DNA of 64,000 nucleotides from Ricinus communis (GCF_019578655.1 NC_063261.1:13444216-13508215), one strand, 5' to 3'. Positions 21,093 to 34,506 are shown, numbered from the stretch's first letter. Translations and numbers: made by a program. Notes: generated by a model from the sequence alone, not told the origin.

Positions 21093-23100
21093 AAGTCACC
21101 CAGTTATTGGAGCATCTCCCTTCTCTAATGCCTAGAGGGAAGGGAGTTGGCCAACTTATAACAATCAATTCTTCTAGCATAAATCGTTTTCAACATATAT
21201 ATGATAAGATAGCCCTAAAGCTGCAACCTTAGATACGTATCACGACACACCCTAGTTAAAACTGAACCATTTGGCTACCTGCTATAGAGAACACAAGACT
21301 AGGTGCCTAGAATGAGAGGTAACGCAATTATACTAGCTTAACAAATATACTCATGTGTGCTAAAAGCCTGTCAAGGCCTTGCCAAACTATAAATGTTGGT
21401 TTCTGTCCAAAATGGATGCTAGTCATGGATAAGGTAATTTAACACCTATTGGGCATTACCTTCACTATCTTATACAGTCAAAACATCCTATCATTGCCCC
21501 GACGTTCACTTCTCGCCCTCGTTAGACCGTTTCTCTAGGTCAGGCTGTCGCATGCCCACCAGCTTCCGCCTAGTTCGTCTTTGAACCACACATCTATTAG
21601 AGTAGTCTTACTCTGATACCATTTGTAACGATCTGAAACCATATTACATGAGATATTGTCCGCTTTAGCCCCCCACTGGCCTTACGGTTTTATCCCTTTG
21701 GCGGGTTCGAGAACTTCCCAAAAGGTCCCCCATTCTGGAATTTCTCTGAACCAAGCACATTTAACTTTGGAGTTTCTACAACTCCACAGCCAAACAACCA
21801 AAAGACGCCTCATGTGATTAGTTCCAACTCTTTATATATATGTTATCAACCATTCTCTATCTCATTTCGACGTGCAATTCGATTCATTCATGTACCCCCG
21901 TATCACAGAGTGTTGCCATCCTAAATGCCTGTCAGAAGCCACTCCTTGTTCAGGCATCCTATCATTGCCCCGACATCCATTTCCTGCCTTCGTCGGACCG
22001 TTTCTCTAAGTGAGACTGTCACACTAAAAGTAAAGAACCAGTTAGAATAATTTTGTGAAAGCATGAACTGCATTTGCTAAGCCAAAGCCCTATATGAGAG
22101 CACCTTGGTTGACCTTAAGCCAATTGTTTGTAACTCCTTTGGAGGGCGATGCACATCGTGCCTTGGGAAGTGCTCTCATAAGAACATCTATAGAAAAAGT
22201 GAAGTGACATCATGCCACCACAGCATAGAGTCGCTAGTCTACTATGAGCGGGTGTGATACAGGTCTAGCCTCTATGGTAAAGACATCTAAGAAATTAAAA
22301 GGGCCAACTCTTCATATCCTTGTCTAAAGAGTTGGGCAATACGAACCAAGATAGCTAGCAAGCAATAAAAGCCTCAAATGAGTACCTAAAAATGGAAAAG
22401 ACATGCGTCATTCGTAATAAACGATGCCCGCACAATGAGTGAAGAATAAAACTAGAAAATCAAGAAAAAGAAGAAAAGGGAGTCACCCTAAATTGGCTAA
22501 AGGGCTAGGACCTTTCACTACCCCCTACCTCCTTTGCGACTTTCTCCTTCACCTTTTAAGGTTGCTCTATGCTCCCCACTCTGAACTTCCCTTTGCCCTT
22601 CCCTCTTGAAGGTGTCTCGAGTTGTGCAACCACTCAAAAGAAACACTTCCTCCGTGTACTATCGGTGACCTTCTTAGATGACTTGCCCTCGAGTGTTCTT
22701 CTCCAAGGATGACAACTTTACGTCATAGGTGACATTAGTGCCAACGCATTCAAGCATTACCAATCTTTGTACGTTCTCTAGAATAATGGCATACGGCTAT
22801 AAAAGAATGTATGACCTACTCTAACGGATCAGTAGGGACTTCCACCCTTTTCTTGTGTAATTAGTATTGAAACTTAGCTTTTCTATTGAAGATGATGGAG
22901 TCCAAGATGCTTGCATCGTGCAATCTTTATTGTTTTAAGGGGTCATTGACAAGGTGATTTATCTAGTTGATCCACTCGTTATAGGAAGCCCCTAAACTTT
23001 AGTATCACAGGTGAAAAAGGAACGGCACGCACCTCTAGCTTCAACCTCAGCAGTAATGATGAAATCACTCTCCCTCGCCGATTGAGACTGGGCTAGGACA
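21093..23100 (-). mobile_element. remnant of a non-autonomous LTR element (TRIM/TR-GAG-like)
   Basis: CTCTGATACCA at 21611-21621 is the complement of a tRNA-iMet primer site, followed on the right by TGTAACGATCTGAAACC (21624 on). A minus-strand element would therefore have its 5' LTR to the right and internal sequence to the left. The ATATTGTCCGCTTT and CTTACGGTTTTATCCC segments resemble small non-autonomous LTR families of many dicots. A CATCCTATCATTGCCCCGAC... GGACCGTTTCTCTA segment occurs twice (21485-21550 and 21956-22020) with about 20% divergence. The part from 22060 to 23100 has mixed composition and no open frame over 60 codons. Family and boundaries are uncertain. Confidence 0.5.
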
Positions 23101-25420
23101 GAAGAAAGACAATATTGTTTTCTTACTTTTTTTAATGATATGGGATTAGTCATAAAAAATATAAAGAAATATTTATTATTCTTTTAGTACATAAAATACA
23201 TTAAAAAGATTCATAAGAACTTTCAATGATGTAAATTCAATATGATCTTTTATTCTTAAAAATACAATAAGTTGTTAAGTTTCTTAAATATAAATTTAAA
23301 TATTTTGTAAAGAGATTAATTCTAAAAACTTAAAAAGTTAAGATGCTCAATCAATTAAATTGAAAGAGTTTAATCACCTTAAAGGATTTTTTATTTTCAA
23401 TAATATTAAATTAATAAAAATATGTGGCCAACAAATTCTGGACGAGATTTAAATTAAGGGTTAATTACATCATGCACAATTAGAGGATCAATCTATAGAA
23501 TTCCATAATTTGATAATTTCTTTAGCTAAATTGACGTGATAAGGACTCTTTTCAATAAAAAAATTCTGTAAAACAAGAAATTATTATTAAATAATTTTTA
23601 AAAAATTTGGAAAAATAAAAATAGCTTTTAAATAAAATCTTATGAAAGTATCCAAAGTAAATAAAAAAAAAAGGTTGATAAATAATTAAGTACTATATAT
23701 AATTTATTTTATTATTTAATTTTATTAATAAAATATTAAAATTAAAATAATATTAATTTTTATAAATTTATATAATACTATACACTCGTAATATATTACA
23801 ATGTTTTAATAAAAAAATCCTATTTTTTTTATTTGGAGTAGTTTTCTGCGAGCAAACACACCCTACAAATTTAATGGAATTCCAAAAAGTTAAAACTCAA
23901 AACATGCAAAATAATAGGTTCAAGATTTAATAATTGACAAAGGGTCAAGCCGAGATTCCAATTTTTTAAATAGATAGATGCTTAAAGTTTGTAACCACAT
24001 ATCTTATTGTCTAAAATAAAAAATACATACTTAAAAATTTTCAACATATTATTTTCTATTTATCCCTTTTAATTTTTTATTGTTATGTTAAATTGGTAAC
24101 GAGAGTATATAGTAAGGTGGTATTGGCAAAGTGGTGGTGGTGGTGAAAAAGATTTTTTTAATATTTTTTTTACTAATATGATGGCAGAAGTAGTTGAGAC
24201 AGTAAATTATATTCTGGACCTGGGTATACTGTGCACTATGTACCTAAAGTCCAAAATGCAGCTGTTTTATTTAAATGAGGAAACTGAATTTTAAAATACA
24301 TATATGAGAGAGTCTCAATTCAAATATGACGTCATACTTGTTATTGCCGATTTAATACATAATCGTGAGCTTTCTTTCAACAGTTTGGCTTGATTTTGTC
24401 TTTTCTTTCTTGATTCTACATCATTTAGAACTTCAAATCTGATTCTACAAGCTACTGTTCTTCATTTTTTTTTTCTTTCTTTTTTGTTCTCTACTGCATA
24501 ATATTATTGTTCTTCATTTTTTTTCTTTTTTTATTCTCATACATAGATTACGCATATTTACATATTTTGAAAACTTATTTTTAACGAGCTGGAATTCTTC
24601 ATTCTTTCTCCATTCTTCAGACCTTCAAATCAGATTCTACAAGCCTTAATTATTTCTTTTAAAATCTGATAACAGTTTTGTTGCTGGAAAATAATAGGTT
24701 CATTTTGTAGAATATTGAGGTTCATTATGTATGAATTACATGTTTATAATTTTGATAACAGTTTTATTTTTTAGATGGAATATGTTCATTATGTATATAT
24801 ATATCAACTACAGGTTCATCATGTTGTTCATAATTTTGATAACAAATTTATTTTTAAAACAGTATAGATTCATTTTGTAATACAATGAACCTTATATAAT
24901 TAGCAGTTGTATATAGAAGTTTTAAGTAATGAACATGTCATATGTGCATATTCATGGGTTATTAATGAACGGTTCATTATCTACAAACAACACATTCATT
25001 AAAATATCACTTGAGGTTCATCAAATATATAATATAATGTTATAGTTTATAGATTCATTATTCAGAGATTATAATCAACAAGTTCATCATCTATTAGCAA
25101 CAGTTCATCAACGTATCACTTGAGGTTCGTCAAATGTATATAAAAAATTCAGTAATCATAAGTTCTAATCAAGAAGTTCATCATACATACATAAGATGTT
25201 TTATATAAAATAAATAATATATTCATCAATAATAATTTTTTATTATAAAATATGAGTTTTTCAATTATAAACTTTAGTTTCGTAAAATTTAAACTATAAG
25301 TTCTTTTTAATATGTTTACCATTATTTAGCAAGTAATTTTATGTGATTGTATTGAAATATCATTTCAAATGAATAGAATATATTTACAAAATAATAAGAT
25401 TTACAAAAATCTTATAAAGC
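23101..25420. other. intergenic AT-rich sequence with a GTTCAT motif cluster
   Basis: No open frame of note. Between about 24690 and 25200 the motif GGTTCAT(T/C)AT or its complement occurs many times among AT-rich spacers, as in the subterminal regions of some plant DNA transposons. I could not find paired termini. Confidence 0.55.
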
Positions 25421-25702
25421 ATTAATAGGTTTCTCAAAAATTATTGTTAGTGCGCATTGCTGTTGATGGATCTAGTATATCCTTTACAAGGAGGAGATGA
25501 GTTTGTTACAACAGAATAATAACAGAAAATATATGACAGCTACTTGAAAATTATATTTACAAAAGATAATAACAGACTAACAAATATATGACTAGCTGTT
25601 AGTTGACTTGGTAGCTGTTAATGGATCTGGTATATCTTTAACACGGCCCCGCAAGATTGAGGCTCCATTGGAGACTCCGATCTTGGAACGAAGAACAGTA
25701 AA

Positions 25703-28341
25703 TTAGTGATGACTCAAGGCTTTGGTGAGGACATCTACAAGTTGATCTTTTATGGAAATGTGATGAACATGAAGGTTGCCATTTGCTACACATTCCCGAA
25801 CAAAATGATAATCAAGTGAAACATGCTTCATTCGTGAATGAAAGACTGGATTGGCATAAAGATAGGTAGCACATGTGTTGTCACAAAACAAGGAAGGAGG
25901 TTTGGGTAGTTTGATTCCCAACTCTTGAAGAAGATTTTGATTCCATAATATATTAGCAGTGGTGTTGGCTATTGCTTTATATTCCGCTTCCGATGATGAG
26001 CGTGAAACAGTCTTTTGATGGCTGGAATTCCAAGAGATAGCATTAGAGCCTAGGTAGATGAGATAAGCTATAGTAGAGCAACCATCATCATGATTACCAC
26101 CCCAGTCTTAGTCACTAAAGGCTCGTAATTGCAAAGAAGTTCCTTTATGCAAGAAGAGACCATGAAAAATAGTGTTTTTCAGATGATGAAGAACTCGTTT
26201 TAATGTTGTCCAATGTAGTTTAGTAGGTGAATGCATATACTGAGAAAGGCGATTGACGGTAAATGATACATCTGGATGAGTGAGAGACTATGTATTGTAG
26301 ACCACCTACCAGTTTTCTGTAAGGAGTAGGATCAATGGAGGCTGAACCATCTTTAAGTAACAAAGGTGTTGTGGTACACATGGGAGTAGTAACTTCTTTA
26401 GCGCCAGCCATTGAGAATGATTCAAGAAGATTAGCAATATGCCGATGTTGAGCAGGAAAAGACCAGTAGGTGTGTGAATCACCTCAATACCCAAAAATTG
26501 ATGAAGTATGCCAAGATCTTTCAGAGAGATTCTCTAGCCAAGTTATGAGACAAAAAATTTGAGAAATTTGTCATTGTTATGAGTCAGAACTATATCATCA
26601 ACATAGAAAAAAAAATAGAGACAAATGCCATCCATATTATAAATGAACAATGAAGAGTTTGCTACTGAATTTTTGAAACCAAACTGAAGAAGAAAACACT
26701 TGAGCTCTTGGTACCAGGCTATAGGAGCCTGCTTGAGGCTATACAAAGTTTTTTTTAACTTACAGACGTGATTGGAAAGAGAAGAATGAATGAAACTAGG
26801 TGGCTAAAACATATAAACATCATCAGTAAGAGTTCCTTGAAGAAAGGCAGTATTAATATCCAATTGATGAAGTTTCCATCCATAAGCAAGAGCTAAGCTA
26901 AGAATCAAGCAGATTGTAGTTGGTTTGGACATGGGGCTAACTGTCTCAGAGTAATCTAAGCCTGGACGTTGATGATATCCCTTGGCGACAAATCGGGCTT
27001 TATAATTAGCAATTGTTCCATTCATATTTCTTTTTATACTAAAAATCCAACGGCAGCCAATGAGATTCTGATTTTCTCATGGTACAAGATCCCAAGTGAC
27101 ATTACGTAGAAGTGCATCAAACTCATATGACATAGCAACACGCCATTTCTCATCTTTCATTGCTTTGGATAAATTGGATAAGAAGTGACGTGATGCACAA
27201 ATTTTGAATTGAAATATTTTGAGTTTTGTGTGCGAGTATATGAAGGCCGAAGATTATAAGGACGTGGTTGAGGAGAAGAGTGAGAAGAGGAAGGGGAATG
27301 TGGAGAAGAGTTTATTATTGTGGTAGTCGTTGTTCAGTTGGAAGAGGATGAAGTAACGTCATTAGTTGGACTTGGAGGTGGATTATGTGTGGGAGTCATT
27401 GAGTGTGATGGAGTAGGAATGGGAATCGTAGTAGTTGGATTCAGATGAGGAGAAGTAGATAGAGATGAAGAAGTATTACTTACATGGATATGTACACACA
27501 GAGATTCCAATGCTAGCAATGAGTCTTTTTGATGGCTATTACTATCCTGCATGGAAAAAATATGTTCAATAAATCTGACATGATGAGAGATGTAAGTCTT
27601 TTTGGAAATGGGATCAAAACATATGTAGGCAGATTGACTTATGGAGTAACTAAGAAAAATACATATTGCGGATCGTGTTTGAAGTTTGGAAGTATTGTAA
27701 GGTCGCAGCCAAGGGTAGCATAAATATACAAAGATTTTGAGGCGAGAATAAGATGGATTGCGATGAAATAACTTTTGAAAGGGTGATTGAAACTTAAGGA
27801 CTGAAGTTGGGAGGCGATTAATCAAGTAAACAGCTGTTTGAAAAGCATATAACCAGTATGAAATAGGAAGGGATGCCATATGAAAAAGAGCTAGAACTGT
27901 TTCGACAATGTGACGATGACGTCTTTCTAATGTTCCATTATGTTCAGGTGTGTATAGAGACATTTTGAAATGCGAGACACCATGAGAGTTTAAAATGGGT
28001 GCGAGAGAAAGATATTCTCCACCATTATCTGTGTAAATAAAGATAATTAAATGTTGAAAAAAAATTTCCACCAGTAACTTGAATTGAGAAAACAAAACAA
28101 CAACATCAGATTTCTTTTTCATTGGATAAAGCCAGATATATTTGCTATAGTGATCAACAAATATTAAATAATACTGAAAACCATCAATGGATGTATTAGT
28201 AGGAACCCAAACATCAGAGTAAATTAATTCCAGAGGTTTAGAGCTGTGAAGAGAGTTTTCAAAAAATGGTAATTTATGACTTTTGTTTAAAGCACAAGAA
28301 GTACAATGAAACTTGGAGTCTGACAATGAATTGAACTTCAA
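25703..28341 (-). pseudogene. copia integrase-RT-RNase H, broken (element 25421-30074)
   Basis: 28341-27334 carries CTSCALNKSHKLPF (end of the HHCC zinc region) and an integrase core with acidic residues in YSDVW, YTDNGGEY and NGTLERRHRHIVE. Reverse transcriptase follows in separate frames: 27025-26804 ([31 protein letters not shown]) and 26746-26543 (LKQAPIAWYQELK, YVDDIVLTHNND, the polymerase YVDD box). RNase H remnants lie at 26411-25703 ([30 protein letters not shown]). At least four frame breaks separate these pieces, so no polyprotein can be made. Confidence 0.9.
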
Positions 28342-28388
28342 ATCACTAGAATGAAAAATTGAACGAATAATAGGAGGAGCTGGATGGC

Positions 28389-29792
28389 CTAAGCATTTGT
28401 GCCACTCATCAAGTTAGATTTTATGGTGTGATGAACTTGAGGATTTATTGAACTAGGGATGCAAGAGACATCATTAATGTTCTCCCCCGTGCGCAGATCC
28501 TTGACATGAAAATGAAAGGGAAAAAATTCAAGTGAGACATTATTTGTTTGACAAAATTTAAAAACAAAGATTAAATTATTCTGAATAGAAGGTGCATAAA
28601 GAATATTATCCAAAGCAAATGTAGTGCTATTATGAGTAATTTTGGTGTTGCCAATGTGAGATATCCGCAAACCTGAACCATCATTAATATTGAGTTCATC
28701 TGGACCACCATAATCTGAAAATTGTTGCAGATTATTCACATCTCCAGTAACATGGTGAGATTCGCCAATGTCGAATAGCCATTGTTGAGATGAAGGCCTG
28801 TTGAGAGATGTCATGTTGATAGTAGGCTGAGATACTTGATCACGTGGTGTAGAGCCAGTCTGCACATTGTCGTTCCGAAGAAATCGAGCTAGTTTACTGT
28901 ACTCATGATTTTGATAACCTGGTATCTTACAGTAATTGCAAAACAATGTAGATAAATTTAGAGACTTGTTTGAACGAGGTGAATTCCAATTAGAGCGGCT
29001 GTTGGAGGTGGATGAGTTTTGGTTTATGTAGTTGGTGTTCCATGTGTGGCGATTGGAGTTTTGGTTGGAGCGAGAGTTCCATGGACGATTTTGATTTGAG
29101 TGACAAGTTACATGATTAGCTGTTGCCAGGGTGATGGATGGATCTGTGAGTGTTTTAGGTTTGTTTTCTCGTTCAAAAGCCTCCAACTTATCAAACAATT
29201 TATCAAAGGTGATTAGATTATCACGCAAGCGGGTTGCAGCAGCAACAGGAGCAAAATCTAGTCCGACCCCAGCAAGAACATGTATGATTAAGTCTTCTTC
29301 ATCAATGGGTTTGTCAGCTATGGCAAGAGCATCAACGGTGGCTCGAAAATCCTGCATATACTCTGTGATTGAGCGAGTGCCTCGTGGGTTGTTGTGAAGT
29401 TTTTCTTTGAGAGGCACAATGCGAGTGCAGGATTTGTTGGCAAATAGAACACAAACACGATCCCATGCTTCTTTAGAGGAGGTAACATAAGAGATGTGAG
29501 ATTGTATGTCTGTTGCACAGCTTCCTAAAATGGCATTTAGAATCAGTTGATCTTATCTGTACCAGAGTGTAAATTCTGGATTTTGTATGGTTTTGGTACT
29601 GTCTTTTGGGTCAGGAATTGTTGTTGCAGGTTTGGGATTGGTGCCATCAATATAGCCGAGTAAATCATAGCCTATAAGAGCTGAATGAAGTTGGGTTCTC
29701 CAAACAGAAAAATTAAATTGGGATAATTTTGTGGGAAGATGTGAAGGTGCATTGAAAGATATAATTTGAGTGTCTTGAACTGAAGAGGACAT
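28389..29792 (-). pseudogene. copia gag-protease, broken (element 25421-30074)
   Basis: Starts at 29792 with a copia-type gag N-terminus (QFNFSVWRTQLHSALIGYDL, IDGTNP). A stop follows LWYR at 29553 (LWYRQ-stop), and the gag continues in shifted frames to 29417-28389 (TEYMQDFRATVDALAI, DEEDLIIHVLAGVG). Near residue 180 of that frame the nucleocapsid knuckle reads CNYCKIPGYQNHEYSKL; the His and final Cys spacing of CX2CX4HX4C are lost. The protease motif is DIGESHHVTG instead of D-S/T-G-A, so the catalytic Asp remains but the following Thr/Ser has become Ile. Confidence 0.88.
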
Positions 29793-30074
29793 GGATGGAT
29801 CGGTTTAGAGAGCTTTGATTAGCTTCTTAGGCTCTGATACAATAAATCATTAATAGGTTTCTCGAAAATTATTGTTAGTGCACTGCATTGCTGTTGATGA
29901 ATCTAGTATATCCTTTACAAGGAGGAGATGAGTTTGTTACAACAGAATAATAATAGAAAATATATGACAGCTACTTGAAAATTATATTTACAAAAGATAA
30001 TAACAGACTAACAAATATATGACTAGTTATTAGTTGACTTGGTAGCTGTTGATAGATCCGGTAAATCCTTAATA

Positions 30075-32662
30075 TTTTAAACCTTAAAAGATTAAAGTCG
30101 AAAGCGAAAAAATTATAAAGACAACAGAGTATGTAAAACAAAAATTAAGAGAAAAAATAAAGAAAGTTAATTTTTAAATATCAGAAAAGATAAAGTAAAA
30201 AAATTATATATTGAGCTCACAAATTTTCTTCTTTTGATTATGGATAAAATCTTCAACTAAGCTCATTTTTGCTTAAAATTTTGCGGACCGGACATGTTAA
30301 TAATCCTAGATACATAATGCTAAATGAATTTGAATCCAGTATATAGCAATTGAGGTGAGACCATGTTGGCTAGCGGTGGTAGGGGCGTAATCTTTGAACC
30401 AAAGTTTGATTTTCATTTTAAATATTTTTTATATTTTAGTGCGGTTCGAATATTATGGCAAAGAAAAAAAGAAACCAAACTGACCGAACTCTCTATACAT
30501 AAATAACAAATTCCTACGGTTATTTTGGTGGTAAGCGTTTATGTGAGCCAAATTTCAATATGCGTATGTTGCACTTTTGAAATATTTTTATTTTAATAAA
30601 AATAAAATACACTATTAAAAAATTTTAAAATTCTTTTCTTAAAACTTTAATTTCTTTATTTTTTTCTTTCTGTGGTTTCTAATAAAAATAAAATAAAATA
30701 TTAAAATACTTTCTCCTTTATTTTTCTCTTATTCAGTTCTTGATAAAAATAAAACACACTACTAAAATAATTTTATATATTATATAACACATTATCTTTT
30801 TAATAAGTTTATGAAATTGATTTAATTGTAGGTAATATATTATTATTAAATTTAATACAAAAATATTAGGATAGAAGTTAGTATTTCAATTAAGATTAAA
30901 AAAGACTATAAATTGTTTAGAAAAAATAAAAAAATATTAAAAGAAAGAAATGGCAAGCATCTCATACACTCAAATGATATCTATTTAATATCATAATATA
31001 GAAAATAAATAAATATAAACAGATATATTGACCGAACTGAATTCAGTTTATAAAATCTACATAATTCAGTTCGGTTCGATTACTGAATCGATATACACCC
31101 ATAATTGGTGGTAGTGTGTTAGTTAGTATTAGTTATTGGGCTTAAAGTGATAGTAGCCATGAGATAAGGTGATGTTAATTAGTAGTTTGGTGATGAATGC
31201 AATTAATAGAAATTTTAAAAAGCAAATAAAGATTGTAAGAGTCAAACTTTTAATTTTAAATCTTAATATTTTAGATTAATTTAAGTGAGGTGTGCGTAAC
31301 ACGTGCTGAATTCAGTAAAATTAAGACGTTAGATAATTTTAAAATTGAAATTTTGGGTTTATTTGTTCAAAAAGTTGAAGATCACGACTGTTTGACCTTT
31401 CTCTTAAGGGTGAGAAAAGAAAAGAACATATCAAATGAATAACCAAACAAAAACCTATCATGTTGAGCTAAAAAAGTGTGGTTAAAGAACTAATGATAAG
31501 CTGAACCTAGAAAAACAGCCAAAATACTTAATTTCACATATTTTGTGATATAAGAAATACTATGAATAAATATTGTGAATAAGTTCACATTCGTATTTAA
31601 TTTGTTATTTTTCACTATATTACACTATAAATTATGATCAAATTGTTTAATATGTATTGATTAATAATGGTAATAATATTAATAATTAAAAATTAAACTG
31701 GCCAATAAAAATAGATCAATCAGTCAACTATTGAACAATTAACACTATTAATTTTTTTTTTTTGAAAGCAACAATATAAATAGTTAAGAATATAAATATA
31801 TTCAATTTCAATTACCCGAACTATACTTATTATTATTTTATCCATTCAAGAACGAATATTGTTTATTTTATAACTAAACAAATTTAGCTCATATAATTTA
31901 AAAATTTGAAAATTTAATAATTAATTTTTTAATTTTATTATTGTAATATCTAAAATAAATATAAATTAGTCAATTAAATATCTTAATTGACTAATTTATA
32001 TTTAATAAGATCAATGGCAGAAGTAGAGGGGCTGGTAGGAGCCCACTGTCCCAATAGTTTATTTATTAACTTTTTAACCAATAAATATATATATTTGTTG
32101 TTATATTATTGTTTCCTTAGATTTTAATTTATTGCTTATGTTTTTGGTTGCCACTAAATATGATATCTCTTAAAAATATTACAGGTTTACACATGAAATT
32201 CTTCAAATATCAGTACAATAAATTACTTGCATTTTCCTTCTTCTTTTTTCTCTAATTTTTTAATTTTTTTTATATTCCTTTATTTTTTTATTCTATATTT
32301 CTAGAAATCTTTTAAGAAAACTCAATATTTCCCTTATTGTTTTGTGGTAAAAGCTTGTATTTCATTCTCACTTTACTAAAATGTAAATATAAGAAAATAA
32401 ATAAAAGTTTAATTTATTTTTAATTTTTTAATTGAATGATAAAAATAATAATTTCTATTTTTCTTGTTTAATTTTTTAAGAAACAAATTAAGTTTTTTTT
32501 AGAGAAGTGATAATGAGAAATGGATAGATTGGAAAAGAAAGATGAAGAAAAGCCACATATTTTAAATATTTTTAGCTTATTTAATTACTTAAATAAATAA
32601 AATATAGTTCAAATATAAAATAGTCAAATGAAAAGTTGCTACTTTAAATTTATAATTTAAAC
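30075..32662. other. intergenic AT-rich sequence
   Basis: No gene is seen. It holds a hAT-like MITE (listed separately) and poly-T/poly-A-rich stretches near 31750 and 32240-32290. Confidence 0.6.
30380..31102. mobile_element. hAT-like MITE
   Basis: The ends are imperfect inverted repeats: TAGGGGCGTAATC at the left and, in complement, TATGGGTGTATATC at the right. Both are followed inward by GAACC-type motifs (TTTGAACCAAAG; AATCGAACCGAACTG). The flanking 8 bp are AGCGGTGG (30372-30379) and ATTGGTGG (31103-31110), six of eight identical, as expected for an aged hAT target duplication. The 0.72-kb interior is AT-rich and has no transposase frame. Superfamily assignment rests on the TA-GGGG/8-bp pattern and is tentative. 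Confidence 0.55.
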
Positions 32663-33711
32663 GGAAAACGGTTCAAATATGCCCCCCAAGTTTAGCCTAT
32701 TATAACATTGGACCCTAATGTTTCTTTTTGTTCAAATATGAGCCTGCAGTCTCTAACATGGTATTTTTGGATGTTCTGACAAACAATTTTGTACCGTCCA
32801 TCGGTTAAAATCTATCAAAATAGTTGTTATTATATAAATGCCCTTTGACTAAAAATAAAAGAGATAGTCTTTAATTATATTTTACTAAGTGAATCCATAA
32901 CTTTTCTTTTTTATTCATTCACGTCATCTTCTTTATAATATTACTGATTATCAAGTGGGCGAGGTTGAAATTAAATAAACTTGTATGACCATAAAAAATC
33001 GATTTGAGTGGTATAATCACTTTTCTTTTTGATGCATCGATTGTCATAGAATTTTTATGATAAAAGATATACTAAAAATCTCTACATGTTAATTTTTATT
33101 TACTTTTACTTAATACATTCTCAATGATGTTTTTTTCCAACAGTTGCTAAAATCAAAATGTGTTATTTTTTTGTTGTACCATATATGGAAATCAAGCAAA
33201 AGTCTAGTTCCATTTTCCTACCAAGCTGTATGGAAAAGCTTAGCAGGCAAATGATGTTAGGTAAGGAAAAAAAGAAGAAGAATGAATACCTATTTGCAAG
33301 GATGAAAGATTGCAAAGTAGTGACGAGGAAGATAAAACATAAATGTGGGTATGTGTTGGAAAAGAAAGAAACTCAGAAACTCAGAAGGACTCAGAGGCTG
33401 CACAAGCTAGGTTGCTTGTGCAGACCTATCATCACAGTCCTCAGGGTAAAAAAGGAGCAACCTTTCCAGCTTTGCAGGAAAGGTCACTTCGACCCATACC
33501 CATAACAGAAAGAGCTGTTAGGCAACCGTTGGAGTAGTTTTCACAATACAACAAATCTTGTATATATATCAAACAGCTTCATGTAAAGAACTCAGAATTT
33601 TATCATATATCCAAATTACACAACATTCTTCATTGTTCCATTTTTCACATGGTATCAGAGCTGGTTTAACCAGTGTTCGTCACTTACCTAAAATTTCCTT
33701 CTCAATCAGCC

Positions 33712-34506
33712 ATGTCTCAAAATGACAGGTTAACCAACATCATACTCGAAGGAAACTCAAATTATTTCGAATGGTCAAAAACAGTGTTTATTGCCCTCAG
33801 TGGCAGAAAAAAACTGGGGTATATCACAGGGACAAAGCAAAGGCCGGAGCCTCAAAGATCAGAAGTACCAACAGAAGAAGAAATTGAAAAATTAGAGGAG
33901 TGGCAGACATCTGACCACTTGATCATGTCAATGCTCACAAACACTATGGAACCTCAAATTTCTCGTCTCTGCATCTTAATGGAATCATCAAAAATAATTT
34001 GGGACAAAATGCAGAGCCTTTATGGTCATCAACACAACTTCGCTCACATATTCAGATTAAAACAAGAGTTATCCCAAATCAATCAGGGAACAAAAAGCTC
34101 AACTCAATACGCAACAGAGATACTTACAAGGTGGGAAGAGTTGCAGAATTACCTTCCGCCTTCAAACGACCCAAATGAAATACAAAAAAGATCAGAACAG
34201 GATCTTGTGTACACTTACCTTGGAGGTCTAGACTCAAGCTATGAAAGCTTGAGATCACAGATCCTCCTTGCAACGGACCTTCCGAAGATCGATGAGGTAA
34301 TTGCTAGGGTCCAACGTGAAGAAACACGAAGAAATACCATGAACCCTCCTTCGAATCTCAGTGACAACCACGCCTACGCCTCCCGAAGAGACTTGTCCCG
34401 ATAATGAGGAGGACCTGGCATCATCGCTCGGTGTGACTACTGCCAAAGGCACGGTCACTCCCGCGATGGATGCTGGTTTCTTTACCCGCACATGAGACCA
34501 GCTTAG
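33712..34506 (+). pseudogene. copia gag with premature stops (element 33354-38364)
   Basis: The ATG at 33712 follows the primer site by 50 bp and begins a UBN2-type copia gag (NDRLTNIILEGNSNYFEWSK, LGYITGTKQRPEP, DLVYTYLGGLDSSYESLRSQ). The frame is open for about 230 codons, then meets TAA and TGA in tandem (34402-34407). In the same frame, immediately after the stops, is an intact nucleocapsid zinc knuckle CX2CX4HX4C (CDYCQRHGHSRDGC, 34432-34473), followed by a third stop at 34504. The stops therefore separate capsid from nucleocapsid. It could be decay or an unusual readthrough site; I favour decay because pol also has frameshifts. Confidence 0.9.

Larger units (their letters stand above)
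25421..30074 (-). mobile_element. degenerate full-length Ty1/copia retrotransposon
   Basis: Short LTRs lie at 25421-25643 (3' LTR) and 29849-30074 (5' LTR); they are largely identical but carry substitutions and small indels. The complement of 29831-29842 is TTGTATCAGAGC, a one-base variant of the iMet primer site. Protein order on the minus strand is gag, protease, integrase, reverse transcriptase and RNase H, the copia order. The minus-strand 5' terminus is TGTTAAAG at the left LTR, while the right LTR has TA in place of TG. No clear target duplication was found. About 4.65 kb long and non-functional because every domain carries stops, frameshifts or lost catalytic residues. Its lineage was not assigned. 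Confidence 0.9.

Noticed and set aside
33158..33505. A 115-codon frame upstream of the copia gag.
   Set aside because: Crosses the LTR start at 33354 from Mutator-like sequence; a chance frame.
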